Positions 25,793 through 35,236 of a stretch of DNA of 64,000 bases are shown here, one piece after another. The stretch's first letter is position 1. Every line of letters starts with the position of its first letter. The stretch spans positions 92,421 through 156,420 of the forward strand of contig NZ_JJNZ01000026.1 of NCBI RefSeq assembly GCF_000690055.1. Reading direction: 5' to 3'. The notes below the pieces were generated by a model. It did no database searches, was not told the DNA's origin, and saw only the letters and a list, made by a program, of their open reading frames with translations. The translations under genes were made by a program, and so were the position numbers. Origin of the DNA: Pseudoalteromonas fuliginea (GTDB taxonomy: Bacteria > Pseudomonadota > Gammaproteobacteria > Enterobacterales > Alteromonadaceae).

Positions 25793-28579
25793 TTATAGCT
25801 TGTAGCTAAAGCCTAACAAGTAAGTGCGACCGTAATCTTGGTAGTCACGTACTTGTAAATTGTTATCACCCGAAAGCGAAGTAAATGGCTCTTCGGTTAA
25901 GTTTTGAATTTGGAATGTAACAGATAACCCTTCCAGACCTTGTAAGCCAGATTCAGCAAAATCATATCCAGTTTGAATATCCCAAATTGTTTCGCCTTTA
26001 ATATCTACTTGCGTAGCCGCAAGTCCTAAGCCGTTAACATTACCTTTAAAGTCAGAGCGTTTACGCATACTTGTACGCGCTTGAAAGCCATTTCTTTCGT
26101 AATAAAAAGTTAAGCTATCGATCTTCTCTGATAAACCTGGCAGTTCATATTCATTCCCATTTTGATCTTCAATATCTTGCTCTACACCAGTATGGCTGGC
26201 AATTAAGCCAAAGCCTTCCAGTGATGAACTAAATATACTCAATGGTAAAGAAAGAGATAGCTCGTAACCCCAAAGGTCACCTCCGCCACCATTTACTTTG
26301 CCTGAGCCAGAACCTTGGCTATTTGCTGGTATTTCACCTGTTGATGGATTAGCGACACCAGTCATATCTATTGCGTAGTTACCGTCAAAAATCCAAGTAG
26401 AAATATCTTTATAGAAATACGCTGCTGCAAAATAACCTTCTTCATGAAAATAGTTTTCATAGCTTAAATCAAAACCAGTGGCTTCTTTAGGCTCAAGCTG
26501 CGGATTACCACCAGATACACTCCAGTTATTACCGTTAGAGTCTTGAGTTGGGCTATATGTTGCATTTACAGAAGCGTTCATTTCATCTAAACGAGCACGT
26601 GAAATAGTTTTAGCTGCACCAAAACGAACCGTTTGTTCTTCATCTATTGCAAATGATAAGTTTAAGCTAGGTAATACATGCGAGTAATCATGGCTAATGT
26701 CTGTTGGAGATACAACAACTAAACCGTTTTCGGTCGTCGCAGCAGAACCTTGTGATGATTGTTCCGTTTTAACATAACGCACACCAACGTTACCTGAAAC
26801 AGGAATTGAACCTAGTTCAGTATTAATATCTGCTTGCAAAAATAAAGCTGTAACTTGTTCTTGTACTGTCCAAGACTGCGTTTTATGTTTTTGATCTGTT
26901 AAGCTCTCTTGTAGGAGATTGTAGTAACCGTCATTAACCAGACCATTAGTGTCATAAGCAATCATATTACCCATACCAATAAAGTCTAAACTTGCAGTGC
27001 CCAAACGGTATTTTTCAGGTACTGAGACCATTCCTGGGTTATCAAGTGAAAAATCTTTCAAAGTCATAAAATAACCTTCTGACTTTTTAGTTTTTTCACG
27101 GTCACGGTACGAAATACCAAATTTAATAGCGCTTATGTAGTCATTTTCAAGCACTTTGCTAGCAGCTAACTTTAATGTTTGAAGCTCATCATTAATTTCT
27201 GGTGCGTTGATGAAGCCATCTTGTGCTGTATTTTGGTAAGGCGTATCATTTAGGCCGTATTTATCATTTAACGCAGAGCTTGCGCCCCAAGATAACGGTC
27301 CACCTAGTTGAATTAAGTTATAGTCACTGTAATCAAGTTCATGGGTAAATTGCGCGCCCGTGTTGCCACCATTAAAGGTATAACCTAAGTTATCAGCAAT
27401 ACCATTACTGTCTCCGCGACCAGTTCCTGAGTAGCTTTCTATACTCCAAAGCTGACGTTCTACTTCAGATACACTTGCATCAAACTCTACAGACCATGCA
27501 TCATTAATATCGTATTTTGTATTAAAACCGAATTGCTTTAGTTCAGCATTACGTTCTTCATAATCATTTCGAACAACAACACGCTGGCCTTGTTGCAGCT
27601 TAGCGCTAGTAATAAAACCAGAGTCTTCGTCTACAATAACACTGTTTGGATCTATACTACCTTGACCCCATGCAAATGGAATTTCAATACCGCGTAAAAT
27701 TCTTTCGTCAGAAAAATCAACATATAATGCATCGAATGTCATATTCAAGCGATCATTCGGAGATGCTTCTATAACCAGCATTGCTGAGTCACGATCTAAT
27801 GTAGATGAACGGACATAAGGTTTTGCACCACCTAAAATTGAATAATCTTTACCATTATTTGTGAATTCTGGATACCCCCACGAATTCCAACGCTTTTCTT
27901 GGTTTGGAGAACTCATTTTGTTATACGCGAATGCCACACCAATAGTGTCATCTGCAAATTGGTCAATATACGAAAAAGTACCGCGGAAACCTTGGTTATC
28001 GCCATCTGGGTTTAACTTGTCAAAGCTTGTTTTTTCAAGCTGACCATTAAACATAACAACACGTTCACCTTTACTTAAAGGCTTAACCGTTTGCATGTCA
28101 ATGACACCAGCAATACCTTCGGCTTCAATACTGGCATTAGGTGTTTTATAAACAGTAACACCGCTCATTATTTCAGATGGGTAAAGATCAAACTCTACGC
28201 CTCGGTTGTCACCAATAGACACTTGCTCACGGCCATTAAAAGTGGTCGCACTTTCATCTTCACTGAAACCACGAACACTCACACGACTTGCTCGGCCATC
28301 TAAACGTTGTGCAGTTAAACCTGGTAAACGTGCAATAGACTCAGCAATAGACGAATCAGGTAATTTACCTATATCTTCTGCAGAAATAGATTCTACAACC
28401 TGTGTAGAAAAGCGTTTAGTGTTTATAGATTCAATTAAGCTGCCACGAAAGCCTTTAACCTCGATAACCTCTACGTCATCTTTTTTTATTGTATTTTCTT
28501 GAGCAGCTAGTGTTGCAAAGCTTGATAAGCCTGCAGCTGTTAATGCCAAAGTTAATATACTTGGTTTGAACATAGACAT
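25793..28579 (-). CDS. TonB-dependent receptor for maltodextrin-type substrates
   Basis: This is an outer-membrane receptor of about 928 residues. A signal peptide ends near LAAQEN. A plug domain follows with the SusC-unrelated TonB-receptor pattern IEVKGFRGSLIESINTKR and PDSSIAESIARLPGLTAQR. The barrel ends in YGRTYLLGFSYKL with an aromatic residue near the end. This subtype (TIGR01782-like) is typical of sugar uptake receptors in Caulobacter, Xanthomonas and Alteromonadales. I chose the ATG at 28579 because GGGAAAC precedes it; a longer frame to 28636 lacks support. A maltose-type operator lies 123 bp upstream. The neighbouring amylolytic genes indicate maltodextrin as ligand. Confidence 0.9.
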   Translation of the reverse strand: MSMFKPSILTLALTAAGLSSFATLAAQENTIKKDDVEVIEVKGFRGSLIESINTKRFSTQVVESISAEDIGKLPDSSIAESIARLPGLTAQRLDGRASRVSVRGFSEDESATTFNGREQVSIGDNRGVEFDLYPSEIMSGVTVYKTPNASIEAEGIAGVIDMQTVKPLSKGERVVMFNGQLEKTSFDKLNPDGDNQGFRGTFSYIDQFADDTIGVAFAYNKMSSPNQEKRWNSWGYPEFTNNGKDYSILGGAKPYVRSSTLDRDSAMLVIEASPNDRLNMTFDALYVDFSDERILRGIEIPFAWGQGSIDPNSVIVDEDSGFITSAKLQQGQRVVVRNDYEERNAELKQFGFNTKYDINDAWSVEFDASVSEVERQLWSIESYSGTGRGDSNGIADNLGYTFNGGNTGAQFTHELDYSDYNLIQLGGPLSWGASSALNDKYGLNDTPYQNTAQDGFINAPEINDELQTLKLAASKVLENDYISAIKFGISYRDREKTKKSEGYFMTLKDFSLDNPGMVSVPEKYRLGTASLDFIGMGNMIAYDTNGLVNDGYYNLLQESLTDQKHKTQSWTVQEQVTALFLQADINTELGSIPVSGNVGVRYVKTEQSSQGSAATTENGLVVVSPTDISHDYSHVLPSLNLSFAIDEEQTVRFGAAKTISRARLDEMNASVNATYSPTQDSNGNNWSVSGGNPQLEPKEATGFDLSYENYFHEEGYFAAAYFYKDISTWIFDGNYAIDMTGVANPSTGEIPANSQGSGSGKVNGGGGDLWGYELSLSLPLSIFSSSLEGFGLIASHTGVEQDIEDQNGNEYELPGLSEKIDSLTFYYERNGFQARTSMRKRSDFKGNVNGLGLAATQVDIKGETIWDIQTGYDFAESGLQGLEGLSVTFQIQNLTEEPFTSLSGDNNLQVRDYQDYGRTYLLGFSYKL

Positions 28580-28701
28580 AATGTTTCCCGTTACCCATAT
28601 TGTGATACCCGCATTCATTGTTTGAGTGATAGTCAAACAGGCGAGCTAATTTTGTTGTCAGGATGAATATTAACGCCAGCTTTATTTTATTAACAACTTT
28701 A

Positions 28702-28715
28702 TGCATACGTATTCA
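28702..28715. promoter_or_regulatory. maltose-type operator upstream of the TonB receptor
   Basis: TGCATACGTATTCA is identical to the operator upstream of the amylase gene. It lies 123 bp before the receptor start. Of the region to the divergent alpha-glucosidase (28580-29239), the remaining ~400 bp holds a second palindrome (28935) but no gene that I can support. Confidence 0.8.
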
Positions 28716-28934
28716 ACCGTTACAGAAGGATTTAACATTAACATGAACTTGAAAAAACAAAGACTAACCAATTGATTTAATTATATATAAAAACAAATAA
28801 ATTCAATTGTAAAACATTGCTCGTTAAATTCACTCTATTAACAGTTAATAGCTCACTGACCTTGATGTAAACAAAGTGAAACTAATTAGTACCGCTATGG
28901 AAAATAAGAACTATTAAGCATCAACCAAGTGTTG

Positions 28935-28950
28935 AATTGGTCAGACCATT
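28935..28950. promoter_or_regulatory. FadR/PdhR-like palindrome
   Basis: AATTGGTCAGACCATT has the TGGTnnnACCA pattern of operators bound by FadR-subfamily GntR regulators such as PdhR and FadR. It sits in the middle of the divergent intergenic region. It could be a coincidence, as no such regulator is encoded nearby. Confidence 0.35.
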
Positions 28951-29117
28951 AAAGGTGAAACATAAAATATATTTCCCTTATAGGACAAGCTATTAGGTTT
29001 AGTTCGAGTAAGAAAATAGCTAAATTATATAATTGGTAAACAAAAAAACACACAAATCGAACATTTTTAATGATGCCTAAGTACTTATTTTTGATAATTT
29101 AATTGTATTAATTTTAG

Positions 29118-29131
29118 TGCATACGTATGCA
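29118..29131. promoter_or_regulatory. maltose-type operator upstream of the alpha-glucosidase
   Basis: TGCATACGTATGCA is a perfect 14-bp palindrome 109 bp before the alpha-glucosidase start. It matches the two imperfect sites of the same locus, which supports co-regulation by one LacI-family repressor. Confidence 0.82.
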
Positions 29132-29239
29132 GGCTTTTTACAGTGTTCAAGGCTTCACGTATGCTTTTTCAAATAACGTGATTAATCTTAATCACAAATA
29201 AGAATAGTCTAAATACTGTGTGGAATGACGGAGAAAAGC

Positions 29240-30862
29240 ATGACCCAAAAGCAGTGGTATAAAGGTGCGGTTATTTATCAGGTTTATCCGCGTAGCTTTC
29301 AAGATAGCAACAACGATGGTATTGGTGATTTAAAAGGAATTATTAATCGTATTGATTACATTAAAAGCTTAGGCGTTGATGCTATTTGGATTTCACCTTT
29401 TTTCAAATCGCCAATGAAAGACTTTGGCTACGATATTAGTGACTACCGCGACATTGACCCGCTTTTTGGTGATTTAAACGATTTTGATGAGCTAATAAGC
29501 CAAGCCCATGAGCGTGATATTAAAATAATTATTGATCAGGTATTAAGTCACACCTCCGATCAACATCAGTGGTTTTTAGATAGCCGCGATAATTTAATAA
29601 ACGATAAAGCCGACTGGTATGTTTGGGCCGATGCAAAAGAAGATGGTACAGCGCCAAATAACTGGCTTTCTATTTTTGGTGGTGGGGCTTGGCAGTGGGA
29701 ACCTCGTCGCGGGCAATACTACTTGCATAATTTTTTAACCGAACAACCGGATCTTAACTTTCATAATCCAGATGTAAGAAAAGCAGTGCTTGATAATGTA
29801 GAGTTTTGGCTTAAAAAAGGCGTTGATGGTTTTAGACTCGATGCTATTAATTTTTGTTATCACGATGCACGACTACGCGATAATCCAGCTAAACCAAAAG
29901 ATAAGCGTCAAGGCCGTGGTTTTAGTGAAGATAATCCGTATGCGTTTCAGTACCATTATTACAACAATACTCAGCCAGAAAACATTGAGTTTATGCAAGA
30001 TATTCGTGCATTACTTAATAAATACCCAGGTACTGTATCACTTGGGGAAATATCGTCAGAAGATTCGTTAGCAACTATGGCAGAATATACTCAAGGCGGC
30101 GACAAACTGCATATGGGTTATAGTTTTGAGCTTTTAACAAATGATTACTCAAGTGAATATATTAGAACTACGGTTCAAACCCTAGAACAACATATGCTTG
30201 AGGGCTGGCCATGCTGGGCATTTAGCAATCATGACGTAGAGCGCGTAGCAAGCCGCTGGAGCGAAAACGGTAAAATCAACTCTCAGCAATGTAAAATGTT
30301 AACCGCCCTACTTGCTTCTCTTCGCGGCAGCGTGTGTATGTACCAAGGTGAAGAATTAGGGTTAGGTGAAGCAAGTGTTGCCTTTGAAGACTTACAAGAC
30401 CCGTATGGCATAACGTTTTGGCCTAACTTTAAAGGGCGTGATGGCTGTAGAACGCCAATGCCTTGGGAGCAAACTGGATCGCAGCACGCTGGGTTTAGTG
30501 AAGCCAAGCCTTGGCTCCCAGTAGATGATGCACACAAAAAACAATCAGTTGCGATGCAAACAAATGATAACAACTCAATTTTAAATGCCTACCGTGAATT
30601 TATGACCTGGCGAAAAAAGCAAACGGTTTTGCTTGAGGGTGATATTGAGTTTATTGAAACGCCTGAGCCTGTGCTTGCTTTTTATAGAACCCTTGGAACG
30701 CAAAGAATGCTTTGCATGTTTAATCTAAGCTTTCAACAAGCAAGTATTGATATGCCAACATCAATCGTTAAAGAATACACTGAGCTTAGCCATCACAGCG
30801 CAAAATTAAGCCAAGATACACTAACGCTTGAGCCTTACGCTTGCTTTTATGCAGAGTGTTAA
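29240..30862 (+). CDS. GH13 alpha-glucosidase, cytoplasmic
   Basis: This is a 540-residue GH13 enzyme of the oligo-1,6-glucosidase/alpha-glucosidase group with no signal peptide, so it acts on imported maltose or maltodextrins. Motifs are GVDAIWISPFFKSPM (45-59), GFRLDAINF with nucleophile D201, SLGEISSE with acid/base E270, and FSNHDVER with D332. I chose the ATG at 29240 because GGAG lies 7 bases upstream; an in-frame ATG at 29225 is less well placed. It is transcribed divergently from the TonB receptor, with an operator in between. Glucose formed here would be phosphorylated by the Glk encoded in this window. Confidence 0.93.
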   Translation: MTQKQWYKGAVIYQVYPRSFQDSNNDGIGDLKGIINRIDYIKSLGVDAIWISPFFKSPMKDFGYDISDYRDIDPLFGDLNDFDELISQAHERDIKIIIDQVLSHTSDQHQWFLDSRDNLINDKADWYVWADAKEDGTAPNNWLSIFGGGAWQWEPRRGQYYLHNFLTEQPDLNFHNPDVRKAVLDNVEFWLKKGVDGFRLDAINFCYHDARLRDNPAKPKDKRQGRGFSEDNPYAFQYHYYNNTQPENIEFMQDIRALLNKYPGTVSLGEISSEDSLATMAEYTQGGDKLHMGYSFELLTNDYSSEYIRTTVQTLEQHMLEGWPCWAFSNHDVERVASRWSENGKINSQQCKMLTALLASLRGSVCMYQGEELGLGEASVAFEDLQDPYGITFWPNFKGRDGCRTPMPWEQTGSQHAGFSEAKPWLPVDDAHKKQSVAMQTNDNNSILNAYREFMTWRKKQTVLLEGDIEFIETPEPVLAFYRTLGTQRMLCMFNLSFQQASIDMPTSIVKEYTELSHHSAKLSQDTLTLEPYACFYAEC

Positions 30863-30908
30863 TGACATCAATAATTACACTTAATGTTACAGCTAAGCTC
30901 TAAACATA

Positions 30909-30940
30909 AAAAGCCCAAGTAAATTACTTGGGCTTTTTTG
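30909..30940. terminator. bidirectional terminator between alpha-glucosidase and yqhA
   Basis: The stem agcccaagt / acttgggct (30912-30920 and 30926-30934) is flanked by A-rich and T-rich runs. It lies between two convergent genes and can serve both. Confidence 0.85.
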
Positions 30941-30954
30941 TACATTTAATTTTT

Positions 30955-31500
30955 CTAATGACTTTGGGTTTTACTGTTTAAGTAATCAGTTAGCGCAAAT
31001 AGAACACCAGACATAACAAACGTAACATGAATAATCACCTTCCACAGTAATTCATCGTTTGGGTATGCACCTGAGTTAATAAATACTTTTAATAATTCAA
31101 CAGCTGAAATAGCCACGATTGCGCTTATTAGTTTCATTTTTAGCCCTGAAAAACCGACTTTCCCCATCCAAGATGGTCTGTCTTCATGATTATCAATATC
31201 AAGCTTTGAAACAAAGTTTTCGTAACCGCTGAATGTAATGATTAGTAATAGCCCTGCTAATAGTGCGGTATCGACTAAGGTTAAAATGCCAACAAGTAAT
31301 TCTTGATTAGTTGCTGAAAACGTCGCAATACCCATTAAATAAAGCTGTTTAAAAAATTTTATTAGTAACAATACAACTGCAAAGAGTAAACCAACAAAAA
31401 ATGGGGCCAGAAGCCAACGTCCTTTAAAGATAAAAGATTCTAACGCATGCTCTAATTTATTCGCTTGGCGTGGCTTTTTTTGAGGTGTATGTGATGACAT
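30955..31500 (-). CDS. yqhA: UPF0114 inner-membrane protein (YqhA family)
   Basis: This is a 181-residue inner-membrane protein of unknown function. It has three to four hydrophobic segments (about residues 30-50, 66-95, 122-142 and 150-170). The pattern ESFIFKGRWLLAPFFVGL near residue 22 and SWMGKVGFSGLKMKLISAIVAISAVELLK near residue 110 identify UPF0114. It is transcribed alone, convergent with the alpha-glucosidase. The upstream 240 bp to the next gene contain only a presumed promoter region. Confidence 0.85.
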   Translation of the reverse strand: MSSHTPQKKPRQANKLEHALESFIFKGRWLLAPFFVGLLFAVVLLLIKFFKQLYLMGIATFSATNQELLVGILTLVDTALLAGLLLIITFSGYENFVSKLDIDNHEDRPSWMGKVGFSGLKMKLISAIVAISAVELLKVFINSGAYPNDELLWKVIIHVTFVMSGVLFALTDYLNSKTQSH

Positions 31501-31741
31501 TTTTTGGTCTTTTAATTTAAAAAAGCGACCTTAGCTTATAACTCACAACAACACAATGATGTGAAAATACCGATAGATGAATTACTCATCTTCACGATAA
31601 AAATATTTCGTTATCTTTTATCTCAATTTCGTTTAAAAATCAGCATACCAACAGAATTGTTCTGTACTGGGCACTATTGTTTTACGCTTCAACTTAAATA
31701 GCGTAATTCAGTCGTCACACCATTTTTTTAGGAATAAACGA

Positions 31742-31984
31742 ATGAACAAAGCATTGCTAGCATTAATCGTAGCACCTTTATTTGCAGTATCTGCAACTTA
31801 CGCAGTAGCAGACGATGCGACAAACGCCTCAGCCGAAACAATAAAAGAATACACAGAAATGTGTGTTAACTGGGCTAAAGATGACGACGTAAGTAATGAA
31901 GATCTAAATGCATACGTATTAAAGTGTGTAAATGATGAACTTGAATCAGAAGGATACAAGAAAATATCTTCTGTAAAAATTTAA
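31742..31984 (+). CDS. small secreted protein of unknown function
   Basis: This is an 80-residue protein with a clear signal peptide (MNKALLALIVAPLFAVSATYAVA, cleavage near residue 23). The mature part is acidic and has two cysteines (TEMCVNWAK and VLKCVNDEL) spaced 26 residues apart, which may form a disulfide. A Shine-Dalgarno AGGA lies 8-11 bases upstream. I do not recognise the family. It stands alone, followed by a MITE-like element 9 bp after its stop. Confidence 0.7.
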   Translation: MNKALLALIVAPLFAVSATYAVADDATNASAETIKEYTEMCVNWAKDDDVSNEDLNAYVLKCVNDELESEGYKKISSVKI

Positions 31985-31992
31985 TAATATTC

Positions 31993-32151
31993 ATACCAAT
32001 CTGCTTGTATATGTGGTCTATTTAACGATAAGAAAATCGCGCTAGAACTAAGCAAAAATTTTGTATCTAGTTGTTCTAAATAAAAATTTTTAACAACGTT
32101 GTAGAGTGATTTAATTCGATAAATTGTTCAAATATTTATGCAGGTTGGTAT
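31993..32151. mobile_element. MITE-like element, family B, copy 1 (159 bp)
   Basis: The element begins ATACCAATCTGCTTG and ends GCAGGTTGGTAT, so ATACCAA/TTGGTAT form its ends. It is about 80 percent identical by eye to the copy at 63261 over its whole length, including tctatttaacg and tttatgcaggttggtat. No frame is present. A TA at each end would fit an IS630/Tc1-like target duplication, which is an inference. Confidence 0.8.
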
Positions 32152-32200
32152 TATATGTGCGGCTAACAAAGCCATTGCGAAGTACATATAAATAGATAAA

Positions 32201-32241
32201 AAAAACCGGAATCGACACAAGCTGTGCGTTCCGGTTTTTTT
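32201..32241. terminator. bidirectional terminator downstream of topA
   Basis: The stem aaaaaccggaa / ttccggttttt (32201-32211 and 32229-32239) has a 17-base loop and T-rich sides on both strands. It ends topA transcription on the minus strand. Confidence 0.8.
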
Positions 32242-32275
32242 AGCTTTTAAAAGCGATGAATAAGCGATTATTTAC

Positions 32276-34984
32276 TTATTCAGCCTCTTTTTTTGCTTTT
32301 GGCTTAGCCTTTGCTTTAGCAGGGGCTTTTTTAGCCGCTGGTTTCTTTTTAGGTGCTGCTTTTTTCTTCGCTTCTTCTGTCCATTTACCCGCTTCATAAT
32401 GAGCAGTCCAGCCGGTAGCTTTACCGTCAACTTCAGTCATAACATACTGAGATTTATTTTTACGGCTATAGCGTACAACAGCAAGATTACCATCAGGATC
32501 TTTAGCTGGTGCATCTGCTAAATAATAAAACTTAGGCGAAATGCGGTCTCTAAAGCGTTTTAACTCTTCTACCTTAGGTGCACGTGTTTCACGTGACTTA
32601 GGAAAAGTATTTGCGGCTAAAAAGATACCCGCAGCGCCATCACGTAAAACAAAATACGCATCTGATTTTTCACATTCTAATTCAGTAATGTGAACAGGAT
32701 CTTCTTTTGGCGGCGCTGCTTCGCCATTTTTAAGTAGCTTACGAGTATTTTTACATTCTTCGTTATTACAGCCAAAGTACTTACCAAAGCGACCCGATTT
32801 AAGCTCCATGTCCGAACCACATTTATCACATTCGATAATTGGTCCATCATAGCCTTTAATTTTAAAGGTACCTTCCTCAACTACATGGCCTTTACATGCG
32901 GGGTTATTACCACACACGTGCAATTTACGAGTTTCGTCAATTAGGTATGAGTCCATTGCTGTTTCACAAATTGGACAACGCTTCATTTGCATTAACTTTT
33001 CAGTTTCTACATCTTCAACATCTGCAGCTACAGCTTCATCACCCGATACCAAGTTCATCGTTGTAGTACAACGCTCTTTTGGTGGAAGGCTATAACCAGT
33101 ACACCCTAAGAAAACACCGGTTGAGGCCGTGCGTATACCCATTTTTCTGCTACACGTAGGGCATTCAATATCTGTTTCAACCATCTCGTTAAGACGCATA
33201 CCACCTTGTTCTGGCTCATCTTTGGCGACAGTTAGTTGCGTTGAAAAATCAGCATAGAATTTATCAAGTACTTCAGTCCAAACGCGCTCGCCTTCCGCGA
33301 TATCATCTAGCCGACCTTCCATTTTAGCGGTAAAGTCAAAATTCATTAAATCTGTAAAGTTTTCAACTAAACGATCGGTAACAATTTCACCCATTTTTTC
33401 AGCGAAGAAACGGCGATTTTCAACACGTACATAACCACGGTCTTGAATCGTTGAAATAATAGATGCGTACGTAGAAGGACGACCGATACCTCGTTTTTCA
33501 AGCTCTTTAACCAAACTCGCTTCACTAAAACGCGCAGGCGGCTTGGTAAAATGTTGCTTAGGATCAAGTTCAACAAGAGTCAGTGTTTCACCTAATGTAA
33601 CCGGTGGTAATGATTGATCTTCTTCATTCTTTTTGCGAATTGCAGGTTGTACTTTAGTCCAACCATCAAAGCGTAATACGCGACCCTTTGCTTTGAGCTG
33701 AAAATCGTTTGCTGCAACAGTCAAAGTAGTTAGATCATATTCTGCAGGCACCATTTGACATGCAACAAATTGACGCCAAATAAGCTCGTATAATTTTTTA
33801 GCATCAGCGTCAACGCCTTCAATGTGACCAGAAAGCACTGTTACACTTGATGGACGAATAGCCTCATGCGCTTCTTGTGCATTGCCTTTAGAACTGTAGT
33901 TAATTGGATCTTTTGGTAAATATTTTTCACCAAATTGCTCAGTTACATATTCACGACACATAGCAACTGCATCTTTTGACAGATTAGTGGAATCGGTACG
34001 CATATACGTAATGTAACCACCTTCATACAAACGCTGAGCAAGCATCATGGTCTTTTTAACGCCATAACCTAAACGTGTACTTGCCGCTTGTTGCATTGTT
34101 GAAGTAATTAAAGGCGCACTTGGACGACTCTTACTTGGTTTTTCTTCAACATTAACAACTTTATATTCGGCATTCTCAAGGCTTTTAACTGCTGCGCTAG
34201 CCTGAGCTTCATTTACTGGCTTAAATGGCTTGTCGTCTTGTTTGGTTACTTCTAAACGTAACTCTGACTCTGTGTTTTTAACATCAGCATGAATATCCCA
34301 AAACTCTTCTGGTATAAATGCCTTAATTTCACGTTCACGTTCAACCAATAAACGCACTGCAACTGACTGAACTCGACCTGCAGAAAGTCCGCGAGCGACT
34401 TTTGCCCACAGTAATGGCGACACCATAAAGCCAACAACGCGATCTAAGAAGCGTCGCGTTTGCTGAGCAAAAACCATATCGGTATTTAACTCACCCGGCG
34501 TTTCGAACGCTTGTTGAATAGCATTTTTAGTAATTTCGTTAAAAACTACGCGTTTATACTTTTCAGGCTCTCCACCAATGATTTCTTGAAGGTGCCAAGC
34601 AATCGCTTCCCCTTCTCTATCCAAATCCGTTGCGAGATATATTTGATCTGCATTTTCTGCCAGTTTTTGTAATTCTTGGACAACTTTTTCTTTACCCGGC
34701 AATATTTCGTAATGCGGTTCCCAGCCTTGTTCAGGGTCAATTCCCATACGTGCGACTAAGTTGGTATAATCTCGTTGTTTTTTATACGCTGCTTTTTCTT
34801 CAGGTGGCAATTTACGAACTTCTGCTGGCGTTTTAGTTGCCGGCACTTTAGCTTTGCTCGAACCCGAAGTAGGTAAATCTCGTACATGTCCAATACTAGA
34901 CTTTACGATGAAATCATTACCTAAATATTTATTAATTGTTTTAGCCTTAGCAGGTGACTCTACAATTACTAGCGATTTGCCCAT
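32276..34984 (-). CDS. topA: DNA topoisomerase I
   Basis: This is a 902-residue type IA topoisomerase that relaxes negative supercoils. The Toprim domain starts [14 protein letters not shown] with E9 and contains [16 protein letters not shown] near residue 117. The active-site tyrosine is Y327 in [13 protein letters not shown]. Three zinc-ribbon-like cysteine clusters follow in the C-terminal third ([25 protein letters not shown]). The last ~40 residues are a Lys/Ala/Pro-rich tail. Length is slightly above the 865 of E. coli because of this tail. It is a single-gene unit; the 200 bp upstream hold its promoter. Confidence 0.98.
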   Translation of the reverse strand: MGKSLVIVESPAKAKTINKYLGNDFIVKSSIGHVRDLPTSGSSKAKVPATKTPAEVRKLPPEEKAAYKKQRDYTNLVARMGIDPEQGWEPHYEILPGKEKVVQELQKLAENADQIYLATDLDREGEAIAWHLQEIIGGEPEKYKRVVFNEITKNAIQQAFETPGELNTDMVFAQQTRRFLDRVVGFMVSPLLWAKVARGLSAGRVQSVAVRLLVEREREIKAFIPEEFWDIHADVKNTESELRLEVTKQDDKPFKPVNEAQASAAVKSLENAEYKVVNVEEKPSKSRPSAPLITSTMQQAASTRLGYGVKKTMMLAQRLYEGGYITYMRTDSTNLSKDAVAMCREYVTEQFGEKYLPKDPINYSSKGNAQEAHEAIRPSSVTVLSGHIEGVDADAKKLYELIWRQFVACQMVPAEYDLTTLTVAANDFQLKAKGRVLRFDGWTKVQPAIRKKNEEDQSLPPVTLGETLTLVELDPKQHFTKPPARFSEASLVKELEKRGIGRPSTYASIISTIQDRGYVRVENRRFFAEKMGEIVTDRLVENFTDLMNFDFTAKMEGRLDDIAEGERVWTEVLDKFYADFSTQLTVAKDEPEQGGMRLNEMVETDIECPTCSRKMGIRTASTGVFLGCTGYSLPPKERCTTTMNLVSGDEAVAADVEDVETEKLMQMKRCPICETAMDSYLIDETRKLHVCGNNPACKGHVVEEGTFKIKGYDGPIIECDKCGSDMELKSGRFGKYFGCNNEECKNTRKLLKNGEAAPPKEDPVHITELECEKSDAYFVLRDGAAGIFLAANTFPKSRETRAPKVEELKRFRDRISPKFYYLADAPAKDPDGNLAVVRYSRKNKSQYVMTEVDGKATGWTAHYEAGKWTEEAKKKAAPKKKPAAKKAPAKAKAKPKAKKEAE

Positions 34985-35190
34985 AGTTGCCTATTTCTAA
35001 CCAAATATTAAAAATGTGTTTACCGCTCTAAGCGGCGCGAATATTTATAGGTATATCTACAAACACTAGTTGTTACAAGCTTTTAATACAAACTTTTCAG
35101 TATTTACTGAATAAACGAACAATTTCTGTTGCTAATTTAAACAAACAGGTGTTTTTAGAATAATTGTTGTGGAATATATAGAACACAAAC

Positions 35191-35222
35191 AAAAATGCCA
35201 ACCTAAAGGTTGGCATTTTTTT
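35191..35222. terminator. terminator after the Big_1 lipoprotein gene
   Basis: A perfect 14-bp stem (35191-35204 with 35207-35220) has a 2-base loop and A/T-rich outer ends. It lies 15 bp downstream of the lipoprotein gene on the minus strand. Confidence 0.88.
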
Positions 35223-35236
35223 GAAACATCATAAAA

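Noticed and set aside
34252..34740. Short frames on the minus strand overlapping topA in other frames
   Set aside because: They lie wholly inside the topA coding region and have no independent support.
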